This document shows, piece by piece, positions 35,080 to 47,211 of a stretch of 64,000 nucleotides of DNA. Under the pieces are notes generated by a model that saw only the letters and a program-made list of their open reading frames with translations, did not search any database and was not told where the DNA came from. The stretch comes from Gigaspora rosea (Eukaryota; Glomeromycota; Glomeromycetes; Diversisporales; Gigasporaceae). How positions within the stretch are numbered: position 1 is the first letter of the stretch; every line of letters begins with the position of its first letter. The stretch spans positions 371,530-435,529 of the forward strand of contig QKWP01000099.1 of the NCBI GenBank assembly GCA_003550325.1, read 5' to 3'. Made by a program: the position numbers and the translations under genes.

Positions 35080-35230
35080 CTAGAGACCCTCACTCTCTAA
35101 CCCAAAATTTCGCAAGGAATTTTTTTTGTTAAAAAAAAAGTGTAGTTTCATAGTCAAAATTTTAAGTTAGAAGCGATTGCTTAAAAAACATCTTGTTTCA
35201 TTTCGATTTCGCATTACACCTGATCCTGCA
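35080..35230. repeat. Fragment of the 364-bp hAT-MITE family
   Basis: AATTTCGCAAGGAATTTTTT, GTAGTTTCATAGTCAAAATT and TTACACCTGATCCTG are shared in order with the copies at 50426 and 60562. The ends are not defined here. Confidence 0.6.
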
Positions 35231-35802
35231 TCCTGATTGGTTAAATGATAACCGCTCTTCTAAAGGAAAAAAAGACTAATCTATATAAAAATTCGGGTCG
35301 GGTCGGGTCGGGTCGGGTTAATTCTCAAAACGAACCCGACCCGAAACTTTCAGGTCAAAATTTTCTAACCCGAACCCGACCCGACCCGAAATTTCGGGTC
35401 GGGTTTCGGGTTGACCCGACCCGATTCGGAGCACTAGCGAGCACATTAAATTCAAAGCCAGATGCGCTGTTATTGGATGCGAAACATCCAGTATCGGATT
35501 TATTTTCCTTTTCTTTGTAACAAATAAATCACTTAGCATAATCGAGTCTATTTGGCGTATAATTAGTACTTATACGTATAACGTTTCTGGTTTTAGTGCG
35601 ACTGCGTCGCGCAGCTACCAATGTTTAAAATTATATTGGGTATGATCGGGTTTTACGGGTCAATGAACAGAAACCCGAACCCGACCCGAACCCGACCCGA
35701 TTTATTAACGGGTCAATAATTTGAACCCGACCCGTGTCTAAACCCGACCCGACCCGCGAAATTTCGGGTCAAACCTGACCCGTCCCGTACCCTAATTTTA
35801 GC

Positions 35803-36759
35803 CAGATCTATTCAATTTGAGTGAAATATATATTGTTAAGAAATTATTATGATAAAATAAATAATAGAATATGTTCTCAGCGAGTTCATTATTGTTAAAA
35901 TTGTAAAAAATGTTTATTAATAATAAAACGTGCTAAATATTACAGGTTTTATTCTTTGCTTCTGAATAGCACAAATCATGGCTTTATTATATCTAGTATT
36001 ATTTTTTATTTATCTATCTTAGAACATAGTAATATTTCCTTTTGAAAGTTTCTCCAAAATTAATTATTTATTTAAAAACAAGATCATTTGGTAGTTAATT
36101 TTTAGTTTTACAGTTTTATTACAAGAAACCTGAAACTGTCAATTTTCTTTTATTAGTTTCATCATCGAATTTTCTAGATATCAGTGCGATAAAGCCTTCA
36201 AGTAACGTCTGATAAGTGTCTCAATAAAAAAAAGTTGAAATGACAATATAGGTAGGATAATACAAACAAAAAATTAACCTCACACTGACTAATTTATTTA
36301 CATTATGAAAAAATAAGTACCAAAATATTATGCTTATCATTATTGTTTGTTATTTATCAATTGGTTGATAAAAAATTGTTGGATGAAAAGTCATTAACTG
36401 CATAACTGTATATGAAAATCTCAGAATTAATTCCATAGATAAATGAAAATTATTATATCGTATAATTCTATGCATGCTGCTACGTTTATTTTCTAAACTA
36501 CAATTTGTTACTTCAGAATTTAAATTATCGAATAGGTTAATTAATAAATGTTTTTTATACTAACATATTTAATAAATTTAAGTATATCTAATGAGAGGTA
36601 CTAGGTAAAGATTAATGCTGCTACCCTGATTTTTAATAATTTTTATTCTCAATAAGTTATTTGGAATATAAAAAGTATTTCTGTAAATTTGATTATATTT
36701 TATCGACTCATAAAATTATAAATGATACTTACTGTATGATACATTTATATTTTGTTTGT
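35803..36759. other. AT-rich DNA, nothing recognised
   Basis: No ORF or repeat unit stands out. Confidence 0.6.
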
Positions 36760-38110
36760 ATTAATATTTGAAGCTATTTTCGAATTATACAGAATAATAA
36801 AATTCGAAAATATCAATCAATTTTGAAAAAATGCGCACTATTAGAATTTTAATAATATTAGAATCGGATATAAAAATTAACCGACGCATTTTAGGATAAT
36901 ATGCTTTTATTATGTTAACCCGATTTCCAGATTTTTAGTCGTGTGTAATTTTGGAAATCTGCCTATCACAGTAATTTGAAGAGTGATATAATGAATTACT
37001 ATTATGCAATTAAAGCACTATTTCAATAATCAAAAATACACGTAATACACAATAAATAAAAATAATCGTATAAACGCTTTATTAGGGTTGTAAGGATCTA
37101 TTTTCTTAAAATGCATTTTTAACCACTATTTTTTTTAAGAAATTAACATATTAGCGACTTCTACATATTGTATTTACTCAAGAGTAATATTGACAATAAA
37201 ACCAATGGAGAAATTCATTTCCTTTTTCTCAATAGATAAAAGTGTCAATTCAGCCAAGATAGTTATTTCTAAATTTCGCTAAACATTTGGAGTTTTAAAA
37301 TTTGACTTACCGGCATGCAAATTAAGTGAGGTTTAAAAGATCCTATTTCTGTTTAAATTCCGAATCAGAAAACCAAATAGTCGTAGCCGGTGGCAAAATT
37401 AGTTTATTTTGATAAACATTCCCACAAAGAATTTTGTATGTGTATTTTTTAAAAAAAATAAGGTTTGTACGTCACTTCTTTTTATATAAATATGTTATTT
37501 ATTTTTGCCCGTGTCATTCCGATTCGCCAAATTTTGTTACTTTTTTGATAAATAGTTTCACAAAATTGGTAGGAAAATCCAAATTTTTAGTCCACATTTA
37601 TCGTAGGCAAAGATTATTACAACGTTTAAAGTTGGATTTTTCTATTTCCCTACTTGACAAATCTTTGAATTAAAATGCCTTAATAAAATTAATATAACTT
37701 ATAATTTAAATAAAAAAATATATCTTTATCATTACTAAGTAACTTCAAGGTGGATAACAATAAAAATTTAAGCAATACAAGTATAAATTAGTTTATGTTT
37801 TTCTTGAATAGTTACATTCTTAAATGCCACAAATTATGATAAATCTCCAATTTAGAAATTGGCTGAACTCAATAGTTTAAGCTTTCCAATAGTTTGTACA
37901 AAACTTTTTTTTTATAGAATAATATCCATTAACAATAATAAATAAAACATGTATCACTAAATAAAGGAACCATCAGTAATAATTCTGGTCAAATTTGTCG
38001 ATCATTTGGCCAAATTTTAAATTATTTAACTCCAGATCTGGTCTATCGACCATTTTGACCGTAATAACTGATGGTTTCTATATTTACTAGACTGTGCAAA
38101 TCCGCCAATA
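36760..38110. other. Duplicated segment (copy of 41400-42720)
   Basis: Runs parallel to 41400-42720 and, in part, 17580-18480 and 56210-57050. It ends in the same locus (TTGAATAGTTACATTCTTAA) that hosts retroelement 1 near 2048. No gene is visible. Confidence 0.8.
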
Positions 38111-38816
38111 TGTAAAGAAAGCAATGCTTTTTCACCAGCTATGAAAATTTTAAAAATATTTAACTGTAATATTTCAGAAATAACTTGACAAAATATAGAC
38201 TTCGCTCTGTAATAAGAATTTTAAAAACTACCGAGTCTTCACCCCATGTAAAAAAAAACTGCCAACTATGAGAATCTGACTAAAATGTTAGTCTTCATTT
38301 AACGAAAGAAAGCTAAATTCAGTTTTGACTTTTATGAAAAATAGCTCATTCGCACGAATATATATTTCATATATACCCGTGCGAATAAGCTTTCAAAAAA
38401 AGCACGGGTTGTTACATAAGCCCGTAGATAAACAGCTTTATTGCTTTAGTTAAAGTTTTGCGTTGGTATAGTGTAAAATTTTATTGTGCTTATTATAACA
38501 TAAATTTATACAGTAAAAAACTGTTCTGGATGTAGAAAAATTCTTTATGTAAAATTATTACATTTTATTGATATATCCAGATCCACTATAGAGAGATTTA
38601 TCACAAAGAATCTTTGACTATTTATAGGAAAGTAGTTCGGGAGCTCCGATAACAAATGTGCATAAATTCAATACGATTAATGGCTAATGGAAACGCTCTT
38701 GTTTTTATTGCCTAATTTTTATTAAAATCCCATATAATAATACTTTATTTCTTAATAAATACATAATAATTCCATATAATAAAGTTTATATTTATCGTTT
38801 AAGCATAATTAATTCG
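38111..38816. other. Non-coding 3' flank of kinase B
   Basis: AT-rich. TAAATTCAATACGATTAATG near 38657 and the text after it are shared with the 3' flanks of A, C and D. Confidence 0.65.
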
Positions 38817-40810
38817 CTAGATATCGTCCGGAATTTCTATAACTCCAGCAGTTTTAGAAATATATATTTTCGGTAACCTCACGCTAATTTCTGTTACATT
38901 ATATGGTTTACTTGTATATATATTGTTGATTTTTTCAGTAACCATAGGTAAATTTTTACAGATCTCATCACTTTCTAAGAATTGCTTTTTAATTCTACTT
39001 TCGCTCTCATTTTCGATAATATTCAACCATTCATTTAGTTTAGTAATTATTTCACTAATATTAGACCGTTTTTCTGGATCTGAATTCATGCAATGATTTG
39101 CCAATTCAACATAGCAATCAGGAGTACCAGGAGCAAATTTTGGTCGTAATCCATTACAAACCATAACTGCTAGATTAATATCAAATTTAAAATTATTAAA
39201 AGACCTGTTTCCAGTTGTCATCTCGACCATAATAATTCCAAATGAATAAATATCTGATGCTTTTGTGTATGGTTTTTTTTGAAAGAGTTCTGGTGCGATA
39301 TAAGGTAAAACTCCATGAATACGTTCCTCTTGTTCTTTTTCGTCGAGTGGTTTTGATAAACCTAGATCAGTAATGTATGCTTCATAATTTTCCTTTAGCA
39401 AGATATTTCCAAGATGTAAATCTCGATGTAAATATCCTTTAGAATGAATATTACCAAGGTTAGACGCAATATCATGAAGTATTTTTAATTTAATTTTCCA
39501 TTCAAATATAAAAACATCAGTAAGATTTTTACTTAATGATCCATATTTTGCATAACTAAGTACTAAAATATAATCATTTGTTTTTAAATCTCTAGATATT
39601 CCCAAATATTGTTCTAAACTATGACAAGCTCTTAACTAAAAAAAAAAAATAATAATAATGAATTGGAAATATTCGATATTAAAAATAATATTTAATTTGT
39701 TTAAACAAATACCTCTTTTAAAAATGGCTCTTTATTGTTATTTGAACCCTTTACAATCTTAAGTGCTACATTTTCATGTGATCCATATCGGTTCAGATAT
39801 TTTGTTTTAAAAACAGTAGAGAACGCTCCTTTGCCTATCTCTTCAATATTTTCAAAGTTATCATATGGTACCCAATGAAAAAATTCTGTTTTGCCTTGTG
39901 TATTTTGTTCTGTAATAGCTGATCTGAAATACCATTCAAAAGTAATATCAATATTCTTTTCAACGATAATTCCTTTCCAGTAAAATTCACCAACACAATG
40001 CATGCCATCAGCATGCCCCATTTCTGCTGATTTTTTATAATATTCAAATGCTTTCTTTTCATCCTATTCAACTCCAGTTCCATCTTTGTAACAAAGTCCA
40101 ACATTACACATTGCTAAAGGGTTCCCCATCTCTGCAGCTTTTTGAAAATATATGAATGCCTTATGTTGATCCTTTTCAACTCCAATTCCAAAGTCATAAC
40201 AATATCCAACACTATTTGCTCCTTCAGCATCTCCCATCTCTGCAGATTTTTGATAATAAATGAATGCTTTGTGTTCATCTTTTACAACTCCAATCCCATT
40301 ATCATAACAATAGCCGAGTGCAAATATTCCTCTAATGTTCCCCATCTCTGCAGATTTTTGATAATAAATGAATGTTTTATGTTCATCTTTTTCAACTCCA
40401 ATTCCATTATCATAACATACACCGACGAAATACATTCCATAAGGATCATCAATCTCTGCTAATTTTTGGGAATAATTGAATGCTTTACGTTCATCCTTTG
40501 CAACCCATTTTCCATAACGATAACAATTTGCAAGAATGATTTGAACTATAGAGTTGATTTGATTATCTATGCAAAGTTTGATAATATTAACTGGATTTTG
40601 CTTCTTTTTATTAGAAATTGTTCTATTTTATCAAGAATAGATTGATAATTAGTGGTTTTCGATAATTCTTCAATATATAGATTACCCATTTCATTAACAA
40701 TTTCGATTAGAAAATCTTGTGAAAATTCTGTAAATTACTATCTTCTAAATATAATTGGGCATCATTGTTTTTTTCTGGTTGCTTTACAAATTGGTTATTG
40801 TAATTTGGCA
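38817..40810 (-). pseudogene. Sel1-repeat/TKL kinase pseudogene B
   Basis: ATG at 40808-40810 (MPNYNNQFVKQPEKNNDAQ). The architecture is that of copy A: helical N-terminus, about seven Sel1 repeats (40064-40480 in one frame), then kinase with GKGAFSTV, VALK, HRDLHLGN, DLGLSKP, APE. The C-terminus is complete (YISKTAGVIEIPDDI), unlike A. Lesions: an in-frame TAG near 40064-40066 (an AAG in the other copies), a missing T near 40725 and a missing A near 40609, both in the N-terminal third. The intron is intact. Confidence 0.85.
39636..39712 (-). other. Intron in kinase B (77 bp)
   Basis: GTATTTG donor after EPFLKE and TTTTTTAG acceptor before LRACHSLEQYLG on the minus strand. Same position as in A. 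Confidence 0.85.
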
Positions 40811-42394
40811 TTTTTGGCGCAAGAAAATTATATTGCGTATAGCCTTAAATTTATAGTGTTATTTACAGTATTACATTGCACAACATACATTTATTTTTAT
40901 ATGCAATTTTTTTTATTTGTTTGATTTCATGTGATTGGCTGAATTACTGTAACGTATGCATTAGCAAATGATTGACCATCACATGGATGTCTGTAAATAA
41001 ATCTAAATTATATATTTAGGAAAACACGAGAGCTGGTCACTCTTAAGGTCGAATAATTGTGGAAATCTCATGTTTTTTTTCGTTATAAAAAAGCTCATAT
41101 GAAAATCTCTTTTTAAAACCATATAATTGAAAATTTTGTAATTGGTTTTTCACTATCCATACTTCTCACTATGACTGAATAATATTAGAAGTATCTTTTT
41201 TGTTTTTAACATGAAAAACCTTTTTTGAAACGGAACTGTAAACATTCGATTACAATAAATTAACAATAAATGCATATACAGTACAATATCTATTTGTATG
41301 TTGGATCATATCTTTATGTTGACTAGATAAAAATAATATTTTTTTTAGTTTTATTCACTTAATTTTTACAGACTTTAGGCAAAAGTACAATACTATTAAA
41401 TGTTTTGTTCGTTTTTAAAATTTTAATAATATTAGTACTGGATACAAAATTAACTGATAGATTTTAGCAAAACATAGGCTTTTATTAAGATATTGAATTC
41501 TAAATTCCCGATTTCCAGATTTCAAGTGATGTGTAATTTTGAAATCTACTTACTGATCACAATAATTTGAAAAGAGCAATAATTGAATCTTGTATTTATA
41601 CAAATAAGCACTTTTTTAAAAAACAAAAATAATACACAAAAAATAAGAATAATCGTATAGAAAGTTTTATTAGAGTTATAGACTCTGTTTTCTTAAATTG
41701 TATCTTTAACACCATTATTTTTTTAAAACATTAACATACTACTAGCGACTTCTCACATGTTGTAATTACTTAACAGTTAATACCGGTACAATATTGGCAA
41801 TAGAACCAATGGAGAAATTCATTTCATTTTTCTCAATAGATAAAAATTGTCAGCCCAGCCCAGCCAAAAGCATATTCGACGTTACAGTAGTTAGTTAGTT
41901 ATGTCTGAATTTCGTTAAAATTTGATTTTATTCGGGGTTTCGGAATTTGACTTATTTCATAATAAGCGAGTTTAAAAGATCCTATTTCTGTTTAAAATTC
42001 CGGATTAGGAAATTAAATAGTCGTAGCCGGTGATAAAATTCGCTTATTTTGACAAACATTTCTCGTAAGCGATTTTGTAAGTAAGTGTATTATTTAAAAA
42101 AAAAAAAAAAAAAACAGGATTTGTACGTCACTTCTTTTTGAATAAAAAATACGTCATTCATTTGGGTCCGTGTCATTTCACCGACAATCAGTTCTACGAT
42201 ATCTTGTAACTTTTTTGTTAAATAGTTCCGAAAATTGGTAGCAAAATCAAAACTTTTAATCCACATTTATTGTAGGCAAACGACAATTATAATGTTTAAA
42301 GTTGTATTTTTCTTTTTCCTTAACTATAAAAAATATACTTTTTTAATTACTAAGTAATTTCAAGGTGGATAAAATAAAACTTAAGCATATAAGT
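40811..42394. other. Upstream region of kinase B, non-coding
   Basis: Collinear with parts of 16888-18480. An A tract lies near 42095-42114. No gene is visible. Confidence 0.75.
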
Positions 42395-43578
42395 ATAAAT
42401 TAGTTTATATTTTTCTTGAATACCTGTAGTTACATTCTTAAATGAAACAAATTATAATAAATCTTGAATTTAGAAGCTTGTTGAACCTTATACGGTAGTT
42501 TAAGCTCTTCAGTAACTTTTTTCTTTTTTATAGATTAATATTCAATAACAAATAATAAAACAAGTATAATATCAACGTCTAATAAATAAAGATACCGGTA
42601 TTTACGGTCATTATTTGACCAAATTTTAAATTATTTAACTCCAAATCTGCTCCAAGAAATCGACAAGCTTGACCGGAATTATAACTAATGGATCCAATAT
42701 TTACTTGACTGTGCAAATCCGCCGATATGTATATAGTTTAGCTTTGATATTAAGACAAAATCTATAGTAGGAGAGATATTGGTTTTTACAATCTTTTAAT
42801 TGACCCACAAACATCGACGTTTTATTAGCATTATAAGGTCATAAGTTTCTAGTGTGGTATTATTCTTGCATAATGCTTTTGTTTCTTCTTATAATAATCT
42901 CTAATCAAGTTAGCGTAGTAGTTGTCTTGTAAAGTGCACCTGCCAACTCTTTTTCTCATTTAATCCAAGATTATTATTCCAAAACTTCAAATTTAACGTG
43001 TTGTTTTTGCAAATTGTCCAACAAATACTTTTCTTCCTCTTGATCTACGATTATTATTTTAAAGTTCTAAAAAAAAGTCAGGGTGATTTTCTGCAAAGTG
43101 CATCTACTAATAGTTTTCCAGTAATTATTTTCATCAATATTTATCTTCCTAGTTCAATATTATTCCCAAAAGATTCAAAAAAAGTCAGCTAATATACTCA
43201 TAAAGTGTTAATAATTTTACTCTTTCTGATTCAAATTAACATAATACAGTAAGTTCCAAAGAAGTCAGTGTGATGTTCTTTTAAAGCGAATCTTCCAATA
43301 ATTTTTTTCTAAACTAAGTTCATTTACACTATGATACGCCAACATTTTTTAATTTACATAGCACTGTACCATATTCTGATGATGCATGTTTACTAAATGC
43401 AAGACTACTCACATTTTCCGCTTTCTGCTCCTGGTTTGCTGTAAAGTCACGCAGCTATTTTATACTTTATAAATGCATGTAGTGTAAGAAATTTACAAAT
43501 AAATCTATTCCATATAGGACTTGGTATTTTTGGATACTAACGCCCACTTGCAGATGTGCATAGATGCTACTTTTAAGC

Positions 43579-44249
43579 TCGGTTCCAATTATTTTCATGA
43601 CACAAACTTTCCCGACAATTCATTTGCCCGCCAAACCTTTTTCGGACATATCACTTTCCCAACAGTGCATTTTTCCTGACAGTATTAGATTCCCGACATA
43701 TGAGTTTCCCAACAGATCACTTTTCTTTATATATCTTTTTCCTGACAGTATTATTCTCCCAACAGTATTCTTTTCTCGACAGTATTCTTTTCCCAACAGT
43801 ATTCTTTCCTGACAGTAACCATCCTGACAGGACCCGAATAATCTATGTGAGGTTATATTTGAGCATCATAGTAAAATTTTTTTTGGTTAGCAGTTTTGGT
43901 TTGGTATGTATAAACTATATTTCAAACATCAGATCAAACTTTTACCTATCTTTAACTTTTTTCAAATATTCTCTAAAAAAAAAAAAAATAATAAAAAAAC
44001 CAAAGTTCAAAATCTCTTAAGCCATTCAATCTATAAGCTAACAAAGATCATAAATATATATACTACAAATATTGTGAAAAAACTTAAAAAAAAAAACCCC
44101 CCTGGTTTGGTTAATTTTTATTTAATTTTTGCTTTTGCATTTTCTGATTTTTGCATTTTCCAATTTGTCGGGAAAGTGATATGTTCAAAAAAGTTTTGGC
44201 AGGCAAATGAATTGTCAGGAAAGTTTGTGTCAGAAAAATAATATATACC
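43579..44249. mobile_element. MULE-like element with long TIRs (671 bp)
   Basis: TIRs of about 75-80 bp: left TGACACAAACTTTCCCGACA, then ATTCATTTGCC, CATATCACTTTCCC. The right end is the inverse. CTTTTAAGC flanks both ends (43570-43578, 44250-44258), a 9-bp duplication, and the copy near 10700 has the site once. Long TIRs plus 9 bp suggest Mutator-like. The interior carries a CAACAGTATTCTTTTC-type tandem repeat (43660-43830). Confidence 0.75.
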
Positions 44250-44257
44250 CTTTTAAG

Positions 44258-44430
44258 CCATATATGGGAACCCCACAACAAAAAGAGGCAATGGGCAAAA
44301 TAACTTTGATTCTGTAATTTTATAAAAATCATTTGCATATTGCTTTAATTTTTTGAGAAATTGCATTTTTTTTAAAAAAAATTTTTTTGACCTACTATCT
44401 CTTTTTACTGTGGGGATTCTCTATATATTT
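44258..44430. mobile_element. Short TIR element, copy of 10712-10880
   Basis: ATATATGGGAACCCCACAAC at the left and TACTGTGGGGATTCTCTATA at the right form imperfect TIRs. Confidence 0.6.
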
Positions 44431-44470
44431 AAAATCTACGTACTATATAAATTTAAATAATGGTCAATTT

Positions 44471-45644
44471 AATTCCTAATAATATTGCACATGTAGCGGT
44501 GGCAAAGATTTAAATATTACAATAGGTATTCCTTGCAAGATCATAAACGATGGACATTATTTAGATAATGGGGAGGAGGTTATGGTTCATATGTTAGATT
44601 ATTTGAATTCTTATAATCAAAATGATTCCAATTATGCAAGGCAAATATGGTTTCTTGAAGAATCAAAAAATTATGGGGAATATATAATTTCAAGTGATAG
44701 AAACTATTTAGATACTTTTGGTGGTAGACATGGATCAGAAGTCCGTGTAAGCATTAGAAATCATTATAATAATCCTGACTATAAAAGACAGAGATGGACT
44801 TTTTAACTCAAGTGATGAAGATGTACAAATACAAAATCTTTCAAATGAATGTTATTTAGATAATTGGGGTGGATATTCAACTGTTCATTTTAGTAAATAT
44901 CTAAATGAACCAAGTTATTCAAGACAGTTATGGAAGTTTGAAATTGCTGATTATAAACTCAAAGCTGAGATTGAAAATTTTAAATATGATAAAAAGATTA
45001 ATGATTTAGATTCATATATAAAAAAAGTTTCTATAGTTATTTTCACCTCTAGAAATCAATCATGTAGTAATCTTAGAAGACAAAATAATTCTTTCTAAAA
45101 AACTCCAAATATTACTTCTTGTCTTTTAATAAAAGCAAAAAGTTAACTTTTTAATAAACTTGATGTTGATGTGAAAGCAGAATATGCAGGTGTTAAAGGA
45201 ACTTTTCACAAAATAATCAAATGGAATAATAAAACAACTTCTTTAGAAACCACCAATAAATTAAAATTAAATAAGACTAATATTTCTGGAAAATATTGAA
45301 GTTGAGGTTAAAATAATCTGGCACAAAGTTAATTTAGATATTCAATTTACTGCAATGGCAAAAATTAAAGGATTTTCTGTTCGTTTAAAGAAAAATGGGA
45401 CTATTGCTAAAATGGAGCAAGTTGATATCAATGCTGTGTTAGTTTTCTTAAAAATTCTGGTTTTAAAGGAAAAATTGCTGCCATGAAGGAAAAAAATGGT
45501 TTGATCGAAATTACTGGTACTGTTCAAAATTACTGGTACTGTTCGAAATTACTGGTACTGTTCGAAATTACTGGTACTGTTAATATACAAGGTGCATTAA
45601 AATGTGAAATAGAAAAGTCAAGTAAATTTCTTTCCAAGCTGTAA
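44471..45644 (+). pseudogene. Lectin-like repeat protein pseudogene, copy 2
   Basis: Parallel to copy 1 but without the mariner insertion. The clearest open stretch is 44582-44806, with Trp/Gly-rich repeats (RQIWFLEES, YLDTFGGRHGSEV, YKRQRWTF). A further repeat (YLDNWGGYSTVHFS) follows in another frame, then a Lys-rich link and a beta-rich C-terminal part to a TAA at 45642-45644. Frameshifts occur near 44540, 44806 and after 45300. A 19-bp tandem repeat at 45507-45581 adds more. The C-terminal part could be a pore-forming-type domain, but that is only a guess. Confidence 0.5.
45507..45581 (+). repeat. 19-bp tandem repeat, 4 copies
   Basis: GAAATTACTGGTACTGTTC at 45507, 45526, 45545 and 45564. 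Nineteen is not a multiple of three, so copy number alters the frame. Confidence 0.95.
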
Positions 45645-46620
45645 TTTAATAATTATTTCTTATTTAATGCAGTATTAAGCAGCTATAATGCAAGAACAGA
45701 TAATAATTCCAATTTGACATTATTCTATAAATTTGGTTTATTTTTTTTTTTACATAATTTTTGGTTTAAATTTATTTTTTTATTCATCTCATTTTCATTT
45801 TTGTATAATTATTCTTAATGATTTGTAGAAATAAATAAATAAAAAACTAGTTAAATATTAAGAAACCATCTGTCTTATAGCAATTTTTTGATTTATTTTT
45901 CATTGAAGCGTTAATTTTTTAGAGTAAACTTTATTAATCTTCAGAAATATGGTGCAAGAAGCCTATACCCAACATGTTTCAATTTTTAAATCACTATAAT
46001 TTTTTGTACAAGAGGTTTTTTAAAAAACTGACTGGTAACTTTGTAAAGCAAAATTAGTTCTATAAATTTGACAAATATTTTTTTAAAAAACCTTCTTTAT
46101 AAAATGTATGTTTAAAGATTACTATTGTTTTATATATAATTACTATGTGTTTCAATAGTGTTTCAATTTTAACTAACTTTAAAGTACTATAACTTTTTAT
46201 TATAAAGGCAATATTTTAATAATCTGACTAGTAACTTTGTTCATTATAATAAGCTCTGCAAATTTGCCAAATAGCTTTTAAAAATATTGTCTCTACAAAA
46301 AGTTGATGCATTTTAAAGTTATTATTTTATTGTCTAGTATAGGCTTCTTTACCATATCTGAATTTATTCTGCTCAAAATTAGGACTGACTTTTTTCTCTT
46401 ATTAATCAAAAAATTAATATAGTCTATTTATTTTATGAATATTTATCATTATGTACCTTTAATTTTATTATATTTGCATTAATCATTAGCATTAAAATTA
46501 TTAATAACATTATTTAACTAATTTATTCAAATTTAGTATTTATATTCTTTTACATGCTGTAGCTCATTTTAAGTTTATTATATAAACTTACATTTAATTA
46601 ATAGAAAATTTATTTTAATT
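45645..46620. other. AT-rich DNA, nothing recognised
   Basis: No ORF, repeat unit or inverted repeat stands out. Confidence 0.6.
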
Positions 46621-46628
46621 GATATGAT

Positions 46629-46785
46629 AGGACCCCGAAATATACATAAATAGGTCAGGTTAATTATAGGGTTACTAAAAATAGAAAGATCTGCAAAATA
46701 ACTTCAAAAATAAGCAAAACAATTACTATAAATAGAAAAGATTTGCATAAAAACCTCAACCTATCTATGTATATTTCGGGGACCT
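46629..46785. mobile_element. AGGACCCC-family TIR element, 157 bp
   Basis: Starts AGGACCCCGAAATATACATA and ends with its near-inverse (TATGTATATTTCGGGGACCT). GATATGAT is exact on both sides (46621-46628, 46786-46793). The interior holds two AGAAAAGATTTGCA-like units. Confidence 0.92.
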
Positions 46786-46899
46786 GATATGATCAACATA
46801 ATCTAATTAATGCCCGTTTAATAGGGCTATAGCTTATATATTGGTTTTTGAATTTAAAAAATTTATAAAGTTAGTGCTGTAACTTATTTATCCAAAACA

Positions 46900-47211
46900 A
46901 TTTGATATGCAAAAGATAATTACAATGCTTAAAATTATATTTTCCTACTTGATAAAACTTTAAATGCAAGAATTAATATGCCTTATAATGATAATAAAGT
47001 CAGTATAACTTATAGCTCATATAAAAAATATATCTTTAATTACTAATTGGATAACAATAAAATTTAAGCAATACAAGTATAAATTAGGTTGTGTTTTTTT
47101 TGAATAGTTACATTCTTAATTGCTACAAATTATAATAAATCTTGAATTTAGAAATTTGTTGAATCTTATAGTCCAAGCTTTCATTAGTTCATATAAATCT
47201 TTTTTCTTATA
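46900..47211. other. Third copy of the duplicated locus
   Basis: Parallel to 37620-37900 and 42290-42530 (TTGAATAGTTACATTCTTAA, TAATAAATCTTGAATTTAGA). Continues beyond the MITE to about 48300. Confidence 0.8.

Larger units (their letters stand above)
34402..35434. mobile_element. Inner GGGTC-rich TIR element
   Basis: The left end CTCCGAATGGGTCAGTTCGG is matched by the inverse right end (CCCGACCCGATTCGGAG). CACTAG flanks both sides with two further diverged bases. Internal CCCGA/GGGTC repeats lie at 34410-34560 and 35290-35425. Confidence 0.55.
33948..35619. mobile_element. Inverted pair of stem-loop repeats bounding 1.67 kb
   Basis: GTAACTGCGCGACGCAGTCG at 33948 and its inverse at 35619 (GTAGCTGCGCGACGCAGTCG on the other strand) both continue CACTAAAACCAG, TTATA(T/C)GTATAAGTAC. 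So about 55 bp are inverted at the two ends, as TIRs would be. No target duplication was clear. Confidence 0.5.
33705..35794. mobile_element. GGGTC-rich hAT-like element (2090 bp, nested)
   Basis: Starts TAGGGTGCGGGACGGGTCGG and ends with the inverse (ACCTGACCCGTCCCGTACCC, TA). Target duplication ATTTTAGC is exact at 33697-33704 and 35795-35802 (8 bp). Subterminal CCCGACCCGA repeats fill 33712-33860 and 35640-35790. TAGGG termini, 8-bp duplication and GGGTCGGG-rich subterminal DNA fit hAT. The interior holds an inverted stem-loop pair, a second GGGTC-rich element and tandem repeats. Confidence 0.75.
42395..44470. other. Duplicated segment with the empty site of retroelement 1
   Basis: Parallel to 1955-2049 and 9609-10937. 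CTTATACGGTAGTTTAAGCT at about 42488 is uninterrupted here, while retroelement 1 occupies this site in the other copy. A decayed stem-loop repeat lies at 43428-43460. Confidence 0.85.

Noticed and set aside
35245..35539. Arg/Asp/Pro-rich ORFs on both strands
   Set aside because: They are translations of the GGGTC/GACCC repeats.
36001..36700. Possible host gene in the gap between the GGGTC element and the duplicated segment
   Set aside because: No frame longer than background and no recognisable motif on either strand.
43564..43812. Ser/Phe-rich ORF of 82 codons
   Set aside because: Explained by the TIR and tandem repeat of the 43579-44249 element.
43838..43870. Fourth AGGACCC-type terminus (AGGACCCGAATAATCTATGT)
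   Set aside because: No inverted partner or 8-bp duplication was found, and it lies inside the MULE-like element. Possibly a relic, not counted.
44111..44338. 75-codon minus-strand ORF
   Set aside because: It spans the right TIR of the MULE-like element and the edge of the neighbouring MITE, so it is not a gene.
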